Assembly: GCA_023362775.1 (NCBI GenBank)
Contig: JALMGJ010000012.1
Coordinates: 20,907,501 to 20,971,500, forward strand
Length of the DNA stretch: 64,000 nucleotides
From: Charina bottae
Taxonomy: Eukaryota; Chordata; Lepidosauria; Squamata; Charinaidae
Direction: 5' to 3'
Shown here: in pieces, positions 43,141-53,284 of the stretch
Numbering within the stretch: the stretch's first letter is position 1
Layout of the letters: each line of letters starts with the position of its first letter
Program-made: the position numbers and the translations under genes
Notes under the pieces: model-generated
What the model was told of the DNA's origin: nothing
The model's input: only the letters and a program-made list of their open reading frames with translations
Database searches by the model: none

Positions 43141-43602
43141 TAATCTGCTCTTCTGCAAAATTTGATGGTTGTGAGGGAATGCTTAGTGCCGAGCTATCTG
43201 CTTTCCCTGCAAACTGGCACACAGACCCTCCAAATGAAATTAAAATAATTTGTAAAAATGAAATTTCAAGAGATTAGCAAAAGTCCTGAAATATTGGTGA
43301 TATTGCCCCAAATCTTACAAGATTTTAACAATGTTTTGGGGAGGGATCTGGGGATGGTGGATCTAGAAGTGATATTGCCTGGTTTGAGGGAAAAGTAGTA
43401 GATTTTAATGCAAAAAAAATTCTTGGGATGAGCATGGACTTCTGAGTTTCATTTAAAATAAATGTAGATCCTATTGGCCAAAAGACTAGTTCAGTAATGT
43501 CTTCCTAATGAAACATATTCACCTTTATGATTCCAGAATCCTTTTTGTTGCAAATTAATCTAGGACAGCTATCATATGTAGGTGGCAGAAATCTGGAGAA
43601 CC
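43141..43602. other. Single-copy DNA, nothing recognised
   Basis: AT-rich with no features seen. Confidence 0.45.
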
Positions 43603-43610
43603 CTCTAGAG

Positions 43611-43727
43611 CAGTGTTTCTCAACCTTGACAACTTTAAGATAGGTGAACTTCAACTCCCAGAATTCCCCAGCCAGCATGGGAGTTGAAGTCCACCCATCT
43701 TAAAGTTGTCAAGATTGAGAAACACTG
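43611..43727. mobile_element. Palindromic hAT MITE (CAGTGTTTCTCAACC family)
   Basis: The palindrome has TSD ctctagag/ctctagat (43603-43610 and 43728-43735, one mismatch). Confidence 0.92.
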
Positions 43728-43744
43728 CTCTAGATAGCAGCAAG

Positions 43745-43890
43745 GAGTTTGTTTGTTTGTTTATTTATTTATTTATAATTCGACTTGTATTTACCACTCC
43801 ATCTCCCCACAAGGGAACTCTGGGCGGTTTACAAAAAATCGAGATGCCGAAACCTCTGCCATTTAGATGCCTTTTAATGGTTGTGTGGAG
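43745..43890 (-). repeat. LINE 3'-tail fragment (L2-like)
   Basis: (TTTG)n/(TTTA)n, then 'accactccatctccccacaa' and 'aactctgggcggtttacaa'. Confidence 0.85.
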
Positions 43891-44779
43891 TTTTGCTACT
43901 CTAGACAACCTCTCCAGATTAATCAAATGTAGGGAAGGAGACCAGATTTATCCGTCTCTCTCTTTTTGGCAACCAGAAGGTTGGTGGGCATTTCATTATG
44001 GCATACATACATGCAGACATCCAATTTAGATGTTCTGCATGTGATGACTGTCTGAACTTCCTTTGCAAACCAGTATGTTTCAGATGACAGAAGAAGGTTT
44101 GGAAATTGGCATAGCTGTAGTGCATTGTTCAGCAGTACTCACCTCCAGCAAGTGATGCTTAGGATCCCTGAAAGCTATCCTGTTGCCCGCAGAATCTTGA
44201 AGCCATCCTTAATGTGAAATGGCATTCAATCAATTAAAGTGAGAGACACTTTTGGTTCATGAACAGCAAGACTGCAAATCAGGAAGACAGCCCCCCCCCA
44301 CACACACACACAGACATACAAACACCACCCTGGCTGGCTTCAATCCTGCCTTAAGCTGTCATATGATTTGCGTATGACTCCAATAAGCATGGTTTGCAAA
44401 TTATGGTGCATGGTTTCGTGTACCATGTAAGCCCTATGGCTTGGTTCACATAGCATGCTAGGCTAAAATGTGGTTTTCCAGTTGAGTTTATCATTTAGTG
44501 TGCTGTGTGAACTGAGCCAAATTTAGTAAAGCGCAGTTCTGTTAACCATAATGGGTGTGGTCAAGCACAGTTCATGGTTTGTTCAACAAATCACTGTTGA
44601 AACAAACCATAGCTTAGTGTGATGCAAAAACCCAGCCAGAGTGAAGCAAATCAGAAGAGGCAGCTATTACTATGATGGTGCAGAAAGTCAACTAAGCAAT
44701 TACCAGAGCAACAAGATGAGAGTAGTTTGCAAATTCCTTCTTGCAAGATGTTTTTTGACTTCCCAAACAAGCCTACAAC
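43891..44779. other. Single-copy DNA with a dispersed repeat-like block
   Basis: The part 44440-44640 starts with ggcttggttcacata and ends in gcaaaaacccagcc, an approximate inverted pair. It resembles blocks at 5800-5990 and 40790-40940. No TSD was fixed, so I leave it as an unresolved repeat. Confidence 0.4.
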
Positions 44780-44872
44780 CATAGTATTGTCTGGCAGTCT
44801 CCCATCCAAATACCAACCAGGTCTGATCCTGCTTAGCTTCTGAGCCTATGTAAGGCTGCCATATCCTGAGCA
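44780..44872 (-). mobile_element. 5S-rRNA-derived SINE fragment
   Basis: The minus strand contains 'gaagctaagcaggatcagac' and 'ctggttggtatttggatggg', the internal promoter (A and C boxes) of 5S rRNA. It is not a 5S gene: the 5' third is missing and the promoter is mutated. Confidence 0.8.
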
Positions 44873-45074
44873 CTTCCTACATGTTACCTATGTTGTGTGT
44901 GATGGACCTCCCAAGACATAGATAGGCCCAGGAACCAGTATGTATTGGGCAGGGTTTACATCTTCCTCTCCAGTACTCACTTCTCAAAGACCTATGGAGA
45001 CGGCATGTTTAACTAGGTCAGAATTTAATGTGTCAGGGGATACTCTAACCTAAAATTCACCCAGAGTGGGTTTT

Positions 45075-47188
45075 TTTTCCCCCATAAGTTTTATTAAATT
45101 TTAAAATACATATTAAGAGCTAATACAAAAGAAAAGAAATAGAAATACAAAGTAAGAAAAAGGAAAAGAAAAAGTGAAGTCAAAAAATAACAAAGAAAAT
45201 ATAGAAAATAATTTATTTTTTTATTTATTCAATTTATCCTTGAACTTTAAGTACAACAATTAACTTTAAATGTTAGTCCTTCATACAATACACAGAAACT
45301 TTTCTTTGTCATATACCCTATGATTTCTATAATCCAATCTTCTGTTCTTCATATAGGTTTCGCCTTTCTTGATATCTTCCAACAATCCATCTCTGGTTTC
45401 TACTCCTTAGAATAGTAATCAAATGTTCATTGTTGCATCAATTAAATGTTTTCCATTTGCTCTTTCCATTTTTACATCTATATTTATATCTTCAATAAAG
45501 TCCAATTAGTATAACAAATAAAGGCCTTATCTACGTCTAATAAAATACAGTATATTCTGTTCATGTTATGACTATATATTCCATTAATACATAATCTAAC
45601 ATATTACATAACATAATACATAATATAGCAAAAATACAAAACCTAACATAACATATAACCTAATACATACAACATATTCTTGTAATAACCTACATTCTAA
45701 TTCCATCTCATCATCTCATTGTCTTCTCATAAATGTGTCTCCAGAAAGAGTAATATATAATATCAACATATTTATTTATAATCTTGTATCTTACACTTGA
45801 AATATCATGTTTTTATGCATCTGTAAGTTTCTCATATCTGTGCTTACTCTGTGTACAATACCAAATCCGCATTTTCATTAACCTTGCATTCCAAATCAAT
45901 ATCAATAAATCTCCTGTTTAGGTTATGCCAATATCACAATATGCAACTTGTTTATTTCTGTAACTCATGTGGGATATCAAAATGTTTATTTTGCCATATC
46001 TATCAATTTGCATATTAAAATCTTCCTGTCTCAGCTGCCACAATGTATTTATGCCCAAACATTTAATAGACCACTTCCTGTAAAATATCATAATCTTCTT
46101 CTGTACCAATACATTCAAAGTCCTCTTTCCCTGTTTCTCTACTGGTTCAAAAGGTCTTTCCTCTGTTTCTAAATCTGTCCCTTGTATCTTCTGTTCCTGA
46201 GCCACCAAAACTATTAATATACATTCTATGGATTTCTTAATTTGCAAAAATTTTTTGCTGGTTTCTTCCTTAAAATCCTGAAGTGCTGTGAGAAATGCCA
46301 TTATTTGTTGTTCAAATCGTAATCAGCTGCCGTAGCCAAAACAAAAAATTTTCTCAGGGAGCAGGGAACAGCTGTTCTATTATTTATCAATAATGTCTAT
46401 TTCTTTAAGTGAGAAAAGCTTTTAAAGTAAGAGATGAAAAAATTCCACAGAGTAGTATTTCAAACAGTTGTAAAAGGAAAGATGAAAATATATTCCAAAT
46501 GAAAGATAGTCCTTTCTAAAAAAAAGTAGAAAAAGAAAAAAAAAAGGTAGAGAGGCACACATTCTCTATACTTTATTCTTTATTCTTCTTTATTCTTCAG
46601 GCTGCAAGCTGCTTAACCCAAACAAACAATTTCTCAAAAGTCAGTTAGTTTGTCGAGTGAGAAATACCAACAAAGTCTCTTAAGTCCCAATTTCTCTGAT
46701 ACAAAAGAAAGGCAGAAAAATACAAAACTTGTTCACTATGTTGCCAAAATAAAATCTATCAAACTTCCACCAAAATTAATTATAGCAAAGAAAACACAAA
46801 ATTAGCCAACATTTTGAACGAAGTCCAAAGATAAATTTTAGATAATAAAAATGTACTAATCTAAAAAAGAAAACTAATATAAAGTGGTCTAAAAGCTGGC
46901 TGTCACTCTTGTGTCTCCCAAGAGACTTACGTTCTCTGCAGAGCTAGGATCCTCCTTCGGCCATTTCACTGCATTCACCCCCGTTCTTCTCCGCGGTGGA
47001 AACAACAAAGAAAAACAGGAGTGGGCAATTACAATGGCTCTGTGAGCAATCTTCTGGTTCCCCCTTCTCCAGGGGGAAACTTCAGTGGTCTGTAGACCCC
47101 TGCAAACAAGATAGAAAGTTAGCCAGGTCTCAGAGCTCAGAGCTCTGAGAAACTCTGACTTGTCGAGTTGCCAGCCAGGCTTGGAGTC
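45075..47188 (-). mobile_element. Internally deleted L1 with both termini, 15-bp TSD
   Basis: The exact 15-bp direct repeat cccagagtgggtttt flanks the element (45060-45074 and 47189-47203). On the minus strand it starts with an L1-like 5' UTR (about 887 bp), enters a 127-codon frame and continues through AT-rich sequence. It ends in a T- and C-rich 3' UTR like that of the L1 at 22050-22240, an aataaa signal and an A-run. ORF2 is essentially absent. It therefore inserted as a 2.1-kb unit, not by 5' truncation. Confidence 0.85.
45918..46301 (-). pseudogene. L1 ORF1-like N-terminal frame (127 codons)
   Basis: The frame begins MAFLTALQDFKEETSKKFLQ, directly downstream of the L1 5' UTR, and runs into a charged stretch with coiled-coil character over about 45 residues. 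The position and the N-terminal pattern fit L1 ORF1. The remainder shows no RRM or C-terminal domain, so an ORF1 protein of normal length cannot be made. The identification rests mainly on position within the element. Confidence 0.6.
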
Positions 47189-47203
47189 CCCAGAGTGGGT
47201 TTT

Positions 47204-47899
47204 GAAGTTTTAACTTCCCTGTATGGGTAGGATTTTTTACTCTAGTTCTTTAAAAGCCTTGGTGGGTATAAATGGAAGCTTTCACCCCAGATTTATAAGC
47301 CCGAAAAAGGAAATTTCAGAAAGGTGGTAAAGGGAAAGGTTTCCCTTCCCCTAATAATCTGGATCATGGACCTATATCTTTATTTTAGAATGCAAATGCA
47401 AGCAGGGTCACCTGCATGGTCACACAATATGCTTAAGAAGACACCCACTAATGCCCCATCATGCCCAAGGATCAAGTAGATGAATGTGTTCTCAGAACAC
47501 ACTGATCCTACCTTTGTCCCAGTTTCGCATGCTGTAGAAATCCAGCCATTGTGACATTTGATTCTAGAGCTTGGACTGGGTTTGAATACCTATTCAGCTA
47601 TGAAAGTCCCAGTCACTCTCTGGTCTACCCCAGGCTATCCTTTCTAGTATGGAAAGCAACGTTGGAGCCCAGAAAAAGTGCTGAGAGCAATAACAGACAT
47701 TATTGCAAGCTCTTATGGCTGAAGCAATCCTGCCTTTTGATTTGACAGTCTGTCCTGAACATGGCAGGTTAGATGCTAGAGGACTGATCAATTCTTTAAT
47801 TGTAAAAGAGCAGCAATTTCCACATTTTCAAGGATCGTATCTTTTTGACCTCATTGCATTGAAAACAATTCCAGCATCAAGACAGCAGAGGGCAACACT
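47204..47899. other. Single-copy DNA, nothing recognised
   Basis: No exon or repeat is recognised between the L1 and the 5S SINE. Confidence 0.45.
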
Positions 47900-48122
47900 T
47901 AGCTAAGGTTGGCCAATCCTGAAACAGCTAAACAGGGCTAGATTTGGTTACTACTTGGGTGGGGGGCCACCAAGGAACTCCTGGGCTGTAGGCTAGATTG
48001 GACAGTTGGGAATACGTTCTGGCAAAAGGCAATGGGAAAGAAGTTCCATACTGTTGCCAAGAAATCAACATGTACACACATACATGTAATTGCCAAGAAT
48101 TGAACTCAACTCAATGAAGTCT
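47900..48122 (+). mobile_element. 5S-rRNA-derived SINE
   Basis: A decayed 5S part ('acagctaaacagggctaga', 'ggttactacttgggtgggg') is followed by 'gcaaaaggcaatgggaaag' and a 3' region with 'gaattgaactcaactcaat', similar to L2-type tails. Confidence 0.75.
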
Positions 48123-49241
48123 TTTATCTTTACTCTTCAGCTTAAACTAAGGCTAAAAATTAACATTGGTTGTGCTTTAGCTTGGCCAGCACAGAGAAAT
48201 GGTACATGTCTAGCACTATGATTTGTCTCAACTGATCAGTATTTGGGTTTGTATGGCACAACTAATCCAGAGTGCCATGAGTCAGAGACAGATGTACAAG
48301 GATGCCCCATCAAAAGTGGAGGTGACCGTTTCTAATGGTAAAAAAGGTAAATCTTCAAGTTGAGCTCAACTTCTCCTACATGTCCCTGCAGTTTTCTCTT
48401 TTAAAAAAATAAGTATATCAATTTTCTCCAAATGGCAAAGGAGAATACAAAAAAAAAAGATATGAAATGTATAAATGCCATTCAACCAGTTCAAACCTGA
48501 CTGACAGATTATCTGTGTGTCTAGAAAAAGGAGGCAAACTAATGTGGAAAATAGAATGAGAAAGGAAAAAAATACAAAAACCAATAAAGCTTCATTTTTG
48601 TATTATCAAATAAGTAGACAATGACATCTTTATGCAAATTAATAGACTTCAGTTTTTAAGCAACAAAATGAGCTTTGACCAGATGGAATTGTGCTATCTG
48701 AACTTTCCTTTTGATTGATCAAGAGCCAACTGAAAGACCGAGAACTGACAAATTTCATTAAGCCAAACCTCAGACCCTGGCATGCACACATCCTTCCAAG
48801 AATATATCATCACTGTTGATCATCACCATTTTTGCTACAGCCCCAGCACAATATATCCAAAACTCTTCATATGAAAATGAATGACAGATTTGGGGGATAT
48901 AATTTAACGGTGCCTTAACATCTTTAAACCTGAACTTCCTCCCAAGAATCCAATTCAGTTTTATTACATTTCCAACCTTCTTTCAAACATCTGTTGGGAA
49001 GTCCAATATACACAAAGAATTGTTTGCTGTTGTTGAATTAACCAAGTTAATTGGTTATAAGAAACATACTTACCATTTCTTAAAACTCCAGGCTATCGGC
49101 TTTGTCATATAAGATACTCTCATTCCTTATTCCAAATATCTTATATATTCTCCAAATTTATTTTTGTAAGATTTTTAAAACTGTTGATAATATTTGATTG
49201 TTGGTTTAAGCTCTATGAAATTTTTCTCCAATACATTCAAA
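48123..49241. other. Single-copy AT-rich DNA, nothing recognised
   Basis: No gene or repeat is recognised over 1.1 kb, apart from short A-runs. Confidence 0.5.
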
Positions 49242-49319
49242 TTCCTTCCTTCCTTCCTTCCTTCCTTCCTTCCTTCCTTCCTTCCTTCCTTCCTTCCTTC
49301 CTTCCTTCCTTCCTTCCTT
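49242..49319. repeat. (TTCC)n microsatellite
   Basis: About 19 uninterrupted TTCC units. In all three frames they give periodic Leu/Pro/Ser or Lys/Glu/Gly/Arg strings, which explains several false reading frames. Confidence 0.98.
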
Positions 49320-49361
49320 GCATGCATGCATGCATGCATGCATGCATGCATGCATGCATGC
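49320..49361. repeat. (GCAT)n microsatellite
   Basis: About ten GCAT units abut the TTCC tract directly. GCAT units are self-complementary, so the tract can fold on itself. Confidence 0.98.
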
Positions 49362-49614
49362 CAGGCATATCAAGGTTGCAGCTTCACAATTAAAAATTCT
49401 GAGAAGTTCACTCAGCTCCTTCCTACGTTTGTGTGTGAACTGAGAAAGAAAGTTATTAGAGCACTTTCTTTGAGGCCATGCCAAGGCTCCTCTTTGTGCT
49501 AACAGCAGAAGGAGATGGCATCTGCATTTATTTTTCTATGTTTCAGATCATTTCATTACCAAAGAAAACTATAACCAACCTGCAATGCACATATTACTGA
49601 ATGCACTTAATCAC

Positions 49615-49765
49615 CATCATGGCTGATTATGTGCCATCAAGTCAGTGTTGACCACCTAGATAGATTTTCTCCATGATAATCTGTCCCCAACCTGGTCCTT
49701 CAGGTCTTCCCATGGCGCACCCATCACTACTGTAACTGAGCTATCTACCTTGCATCACTATCATA
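49615..49765 (-). mobile_element. RTE/L2-like LINE 3'-end fragment
   Basis: 'tgtgccatcaagtcagtgtt' and 'gatagattttctccatgat' match the beginning of the stretch at 23850-24400 in the same orientation. Confidence 0.7.
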
Positions 49766-50239
49766 GACTTTTACCAATTTAAAATTTGTTTACCATATGG
49801 AACAATATAGTTACCATTATGCCAACATTACCAATGTAATTAAAAATTCTTTGTTAATAAAATACCAGACACCTTATATCTGTAATACAAAAATCCTGAC
49901 CACAAGTCCTGCTTTCTTGAGTAAAGTTGTGTGAAGTCAGTTCTCTCATTAACATTAAACATTCTGTACTATTTACAGATATTATTATTTAATCTAAGCA
50001 TTTAAGTTTCCTACATAGAGGATAAAAATTCTGCAAATAAAATTCTGTTTATTTAAAAAAGGCTAGCAACCGAATGATTTCCCCAACTTTCTTTAAAGCA
50101 ACAACAGAACATTTCTGATTTATCGAAAGGCATAAATGTAATTCAATCCTGCCAGGAACTTTGTGCCCTGTCTATCAACCCATCTGGCTTTTCCCTAAAC
50201 AATTTATCTTCACTAAGTTTACTTCCTATTTTACTAAAG
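49766..50239. other. Single-copy DNA, nothing recognised
   Basis: AT-rich with no features seen. Confidence 0.45.
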
Positions 50240-50252
50240 GATCTGTTTCTAT

Positions 50253-50563
50253 GTACAGTCAAAGGCTTTCACAGCCGGAATCCGATGGTTGTTGTGGGTT
50301 TTCCAGGCTGTGTGGCCGTGTTCTGGCAGTTTTGGTTCCTAACGTTTCGCCAGTTGCTGTGGCTGGCATCTTCAGAGGACAGGAGCACAGCTAGAAGATT
50401 CTCTCTGTGCCCAAGTGGAGGGTGTGTGTTCCTGGTGGTGTTTATAGCTGCTGAGAGGGTGTGTGTCTTCTGTGGGTCATTTACAAGAGATTAGGAGAGG
50501 GTTTTTTGTGGTGATTAGCGGGTGTGGTGCTGTCGTGTGTGGGATTAGCACATCTAATTTATA
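50253..50563 (-). mobile_element. Penelope-like element 3' end, second subfamily, 13-bp TSD
   Basis: On the minus strand it reads 'cctctgaagatgccagccac' and 'acggccacacagcctggaaa', a well-marked Penelope 3' region (SSEDASHSNWRNV-type peptide). It differs from the one at 24720. The exact 13-bp repeat gatctgtttctat flanks it (50240-50252 and 50564-50576). It is truncated to 311 bp. Confidence 0.82.
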
Positions 50564-50576
50564 GATCTGTTTCTAT

Positions 50577-51426
50577 ACTTTATACTTTTCTGCAATGTTC
50601 CCTTCTCTACTTTTTGCTTTGTGGGTTATCTACAGTCATCCAGATTCAAAGGCAAAAGTGATTAAGAGCAAATTTGGGTGTGCGTGTGTGTAGCACCTGT
50701 TGGGATCATGGTAAACCAAAGACATCTTTTCTCAGCATAGTGTGACACTTCTGGAAGGCAATCATGAGAGACCAGGAGAAGATTGTGCTACTTTAACATA
50801 CTCCTGGGGAGCCCTAATATCAATTCAGATCCCCTTTGGTTACTTTTAACCTTTTTATCCATATTCAGACAGGACCAGGGACAGTTAGTTTAGCCCCAAA
50901 TGACTCTGGAACTGTTTTGTGCTAAAACCTCCTCCTCTAATGCCAGCGCTTGCATATGTTTACCCTCTCCCACTTGACCCCATTAAGCATAGCAGGGTTA
51001 GTGTGTACGAAAAACCACATACAAAGCAACTTTTATAGGGACTAGGTGAAGGAATCAGACTTTTGGTGGAATGTGAGCAAGTGACCAAGCCTGCTGGCCC
51101 TCATTCCATTTGTAAGCATTGGGGCCTAACACCTTCTTTCCAGCAATCCAATATTAAGAAAGAACAAAACAATCTTAACAAATCAAAGGCCATATAGTTG
51201 CAGGGCCTGTACGGCAGTCTATTTTTCACCTTTCCTGATGGGTCCTGGAAAGGGGAACACAGGTTGAGCAAATGTTTGCATGCCAAATAGAGAATTATGC
51301 TGTAAACATGCCTTAACAAATTTCATTCTGACAACACAAAGGGGACAGGCCATACAAAAAGTAGCCACAGTTGGCCAGCTGCTAAGTAGGTGAAGGCTTC
51401 CCACTGATTAGATCCCATTTTCAATC
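50577..51426. other. Single-copy DNA, nothing recognised
   Basis: No exon or repeat is recognised. Confidence 0.5.
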
Positions 51427-51434
51427 TTTTAGAT

Positions 51435-51684
51435 CGGGGTACCCAACCTTTTTGGCACCAGGGACCAGTCGTGGAAGACAATTTTTCCACGGACTGGGGT
51501 GGGGGGTTTGCAGGCGGGAGCCAATCGCACGGACGGGGGTGGGGTTTGCAGGCAGGAGCCAATTGCGCGGATGGGGGGCAGGGTTTGCAGGTGGGAGCCA
51601 ATCGTGCAGACCACCACCACTCACCTGCTGTGAGGCCCACTTCCTAACAGGCCGCGGCCCAGGCCCACAGGTTGGGGACCGCTG
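51435..51684 (+). mobile_element. Non-autonomous hAT transposon (CAGGGGTCCCCAACC family)
   Basis: The left end is cggggtacccaacctttttg and the right end ggttggggaccgctg. The TSD ttttagat is perfect (51427-51434 and 51685-51692). Three array units carry CCAAT near 51520, 51558 and 51598. Confidence 0.93.
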
Positions 51685-51692
51685 TTTTAGAT

Positions 51693-52111
51693 GACTTGCA
51701 TCATGTGGTCTAGGTACCTCTCCATTTATAAATGGAAGAGGTCTCTATGATAACTTTGGAACTTGTGATCTTAAGGATTTAACTAGATTACAACTCCCAT
51801 CACCAATAATAATTGGAAATGATTGATGCTGAAGGATATTAGAGTCCAACATCTGGAGCAACATAGGTTACCCAGGCCTGATATGCGACTTCTAAGTGTT
51901 CTATGCGGAGTTGGACAGCCATTCTTTCTCCTGCCCTTTGGTCCTGCTAGACGGTGGAAAAAGCAGATTGTTCTCAACCAAGAGTGGGCAAGGGCCACAT
52001 TTGACTTTTTGGGTGGAAAAAGGTCCACAATATAGATGGACCGCATCACACATATACACAGCTCTAGGGCATAGGTGGAATGTGTTTGCTTTTATTGTTA
52101 CTGTTTGATGC
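51693..52111. other. Single-copy DNA, nothing recognised
   Basis: Mutually overlapping frames of 70-88 codons lack known motifs. Confidence 0.4.
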
Positions 52112-52318
52112 CTCAGCAGGTGGCAGTGCCTCACCAACTTCGACTGTCCTTGGAAGCTAAGGAGGATCAGCCTTGGTTAGTACTTGGATTAGTCATTTAT
52201 CTCCAGGTCTGTTGGAAAATGAAAAACAGTGGAAGCAATGGCAGACCACTTTCATACCACTGTCAAGAAAAAGGCATGAATGTAGTTACCAAGAGTTGAG
52301 CTCAACTCATCTTTACAT
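52112..52318 (+). mobile_element. 5S-rRNA-derived SINE
   Basis: 'ggaagctaaggaggatcagc' followed by 'cttggttagtacttggatta' is the 5S A-box to C-box region. The tail has 'ggcagaccactttcatacca' and 'gagttgagctcaactcatc'. Confidence 0.88.
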
Positions 52319-52502
52319 TTATACTCACAGTATTCAAGAACTTACACTGCAGTTTTCCTCTGTTTCCCTGGCTGGGACCGTGTATTCCGTGTCATGGTCA
52401 GAGATGGCTCTGAGAATCACAAAAAGGGAACTCATGGGTTGCATCTGGCCCTGGAATCTGAGGTTGCCTGCCCTGTATTCTAGACAGTGCATCATTCTAG
52501 AC

Positions 52503-52650
52503 CAGCCTTTCTCAACCTGGAGGAGCCCTTGAAATATTTTTCAGGCCCCGGAGAACCCCTGCACATTCAGGCTCAAACATAGGCCAGAAGTTACAAAATT
52601 ATTATATTTGTTTCTGTACATATATGCCTGTATATATGCATATATGTATA
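52503..52650. mobile_element. hAT transposon (CAGCCTTTCTCAACCTG family), left part
   Basis: It begins cagcctttctcaacctgg. The TSD of the whole element is ttctagac/gtctagac (52495-52502 and 53142-53149, one mismatch). A Sauria SINE interrupts it, and the right part is at 52986-53141. Confidence 0.9.
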
Positions 52651-52985
52651 GGGGCGTGGTGGCTCAGCGGGTAAGACGCCAGGCTTCTTGATCGGAAGAT
52701 CGCATCTTCGGAGGTTCGAATCCCTAGCCCCACGTGACGGAGTGAGCTCCCGCACTAGCCCCAGCTCTTGCCAACCTAGCAATTCGAAAGCATGCAAATG
52801 CAAGTAGATGAATAGGTACCACTTCGGTGGGAAGGTAACAGTGTTCCGCGCGTGTCATGCGGCCACGTGACCGTGGAAGCGTCTTCGGACAACGCTGGCT
52901 CTTCGGCTAACAAACGGAGATGAGCACCGGCCCCTAGAGTCGGACACGACTGCACAACTGTGCGGGGGGAACCTTTACCTTTACC
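52651..52985 (+). mobile_element. Sauria-type SINE nested in a hAT element
   Basis: A complete head-to-tail copy: 'ggggcgtggtggctcagcgg' head, 'ggttcgaatccctagcccc' box B, the body and a terminal ACCTTT repeat. It lies within TATATGCA-type sequence on both sides, consistent with a short TSD. Confidence 0.95.
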
Positions 52986-53141
52986 TATATATGCATTAGC
53001 AATATTCTTAAACTAAAAATAAAGAATGAAACTTACCTCTTTAATGTGAAGTTGCCTGAATTTTAAATAATTTTTAAAATGAATCGTGATCTCCCTGGGA
53101 ACCCCCGTGACCTCTCGTGGAACCCTGGTTGAGAAACCCTG
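52986..53141. mobile_element. hAT transposon (CAGCCTTTCTCAACCTG family), right part
   Basis: It resumes with 'tgcattagcaatattctta' and ends 'ggttgagaaaccctg' next to the TSD copy gtctagac. Confidence 0.9.
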
Positions 53142-53149
53142 GTCTAGAC

Positions 53150-53284
53150 CAGAGTTTCTCAACCTTGGCAGCTTGAAGATGTGTGGACTTCAACTCCCAG
53201 AATTCCTCAGCCAGCATCGCTGGCTGGGGAATTCTGGGAGTTGAAGTCCACACATCTTCAAATGGCCAAGTTTGGGAAACACTG
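53150..53284. mobile_element. Palindromic hAT MITE abutting another hAT
   Basis: The ends are cagagtttctcaacc and gggaaacactg. It begins right after the neighbouring element's TSD (53142-53149). The eight bases after its right end (ttctgggc) do not match, so its own TSD is lost or was never formed here. Confidence 0.88.

Noticed and set aside
49184..49502. Frames with long Leu/Pro/Ser or Lys/Glu/Gly strings
   Set aside because: They are direct translations of the (TTCC)n and (GCAT)n microsatellites.
52140..52210. Possible 5S rRNA gene
   Set aside because: Only the internal promoter region resembles 5S; the ends are missing and a SINE tail follows.
52651..52740. Possible tRNA gene (A- and B-box-like sequences)
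   Set aside because: It is the head of a Sauria SINE: the cloverleaf is not complete and the sequence continues into the SINE body and tail. The same holds at 60004 and on the minus strand at about 11110-11202 and 36150-36240.
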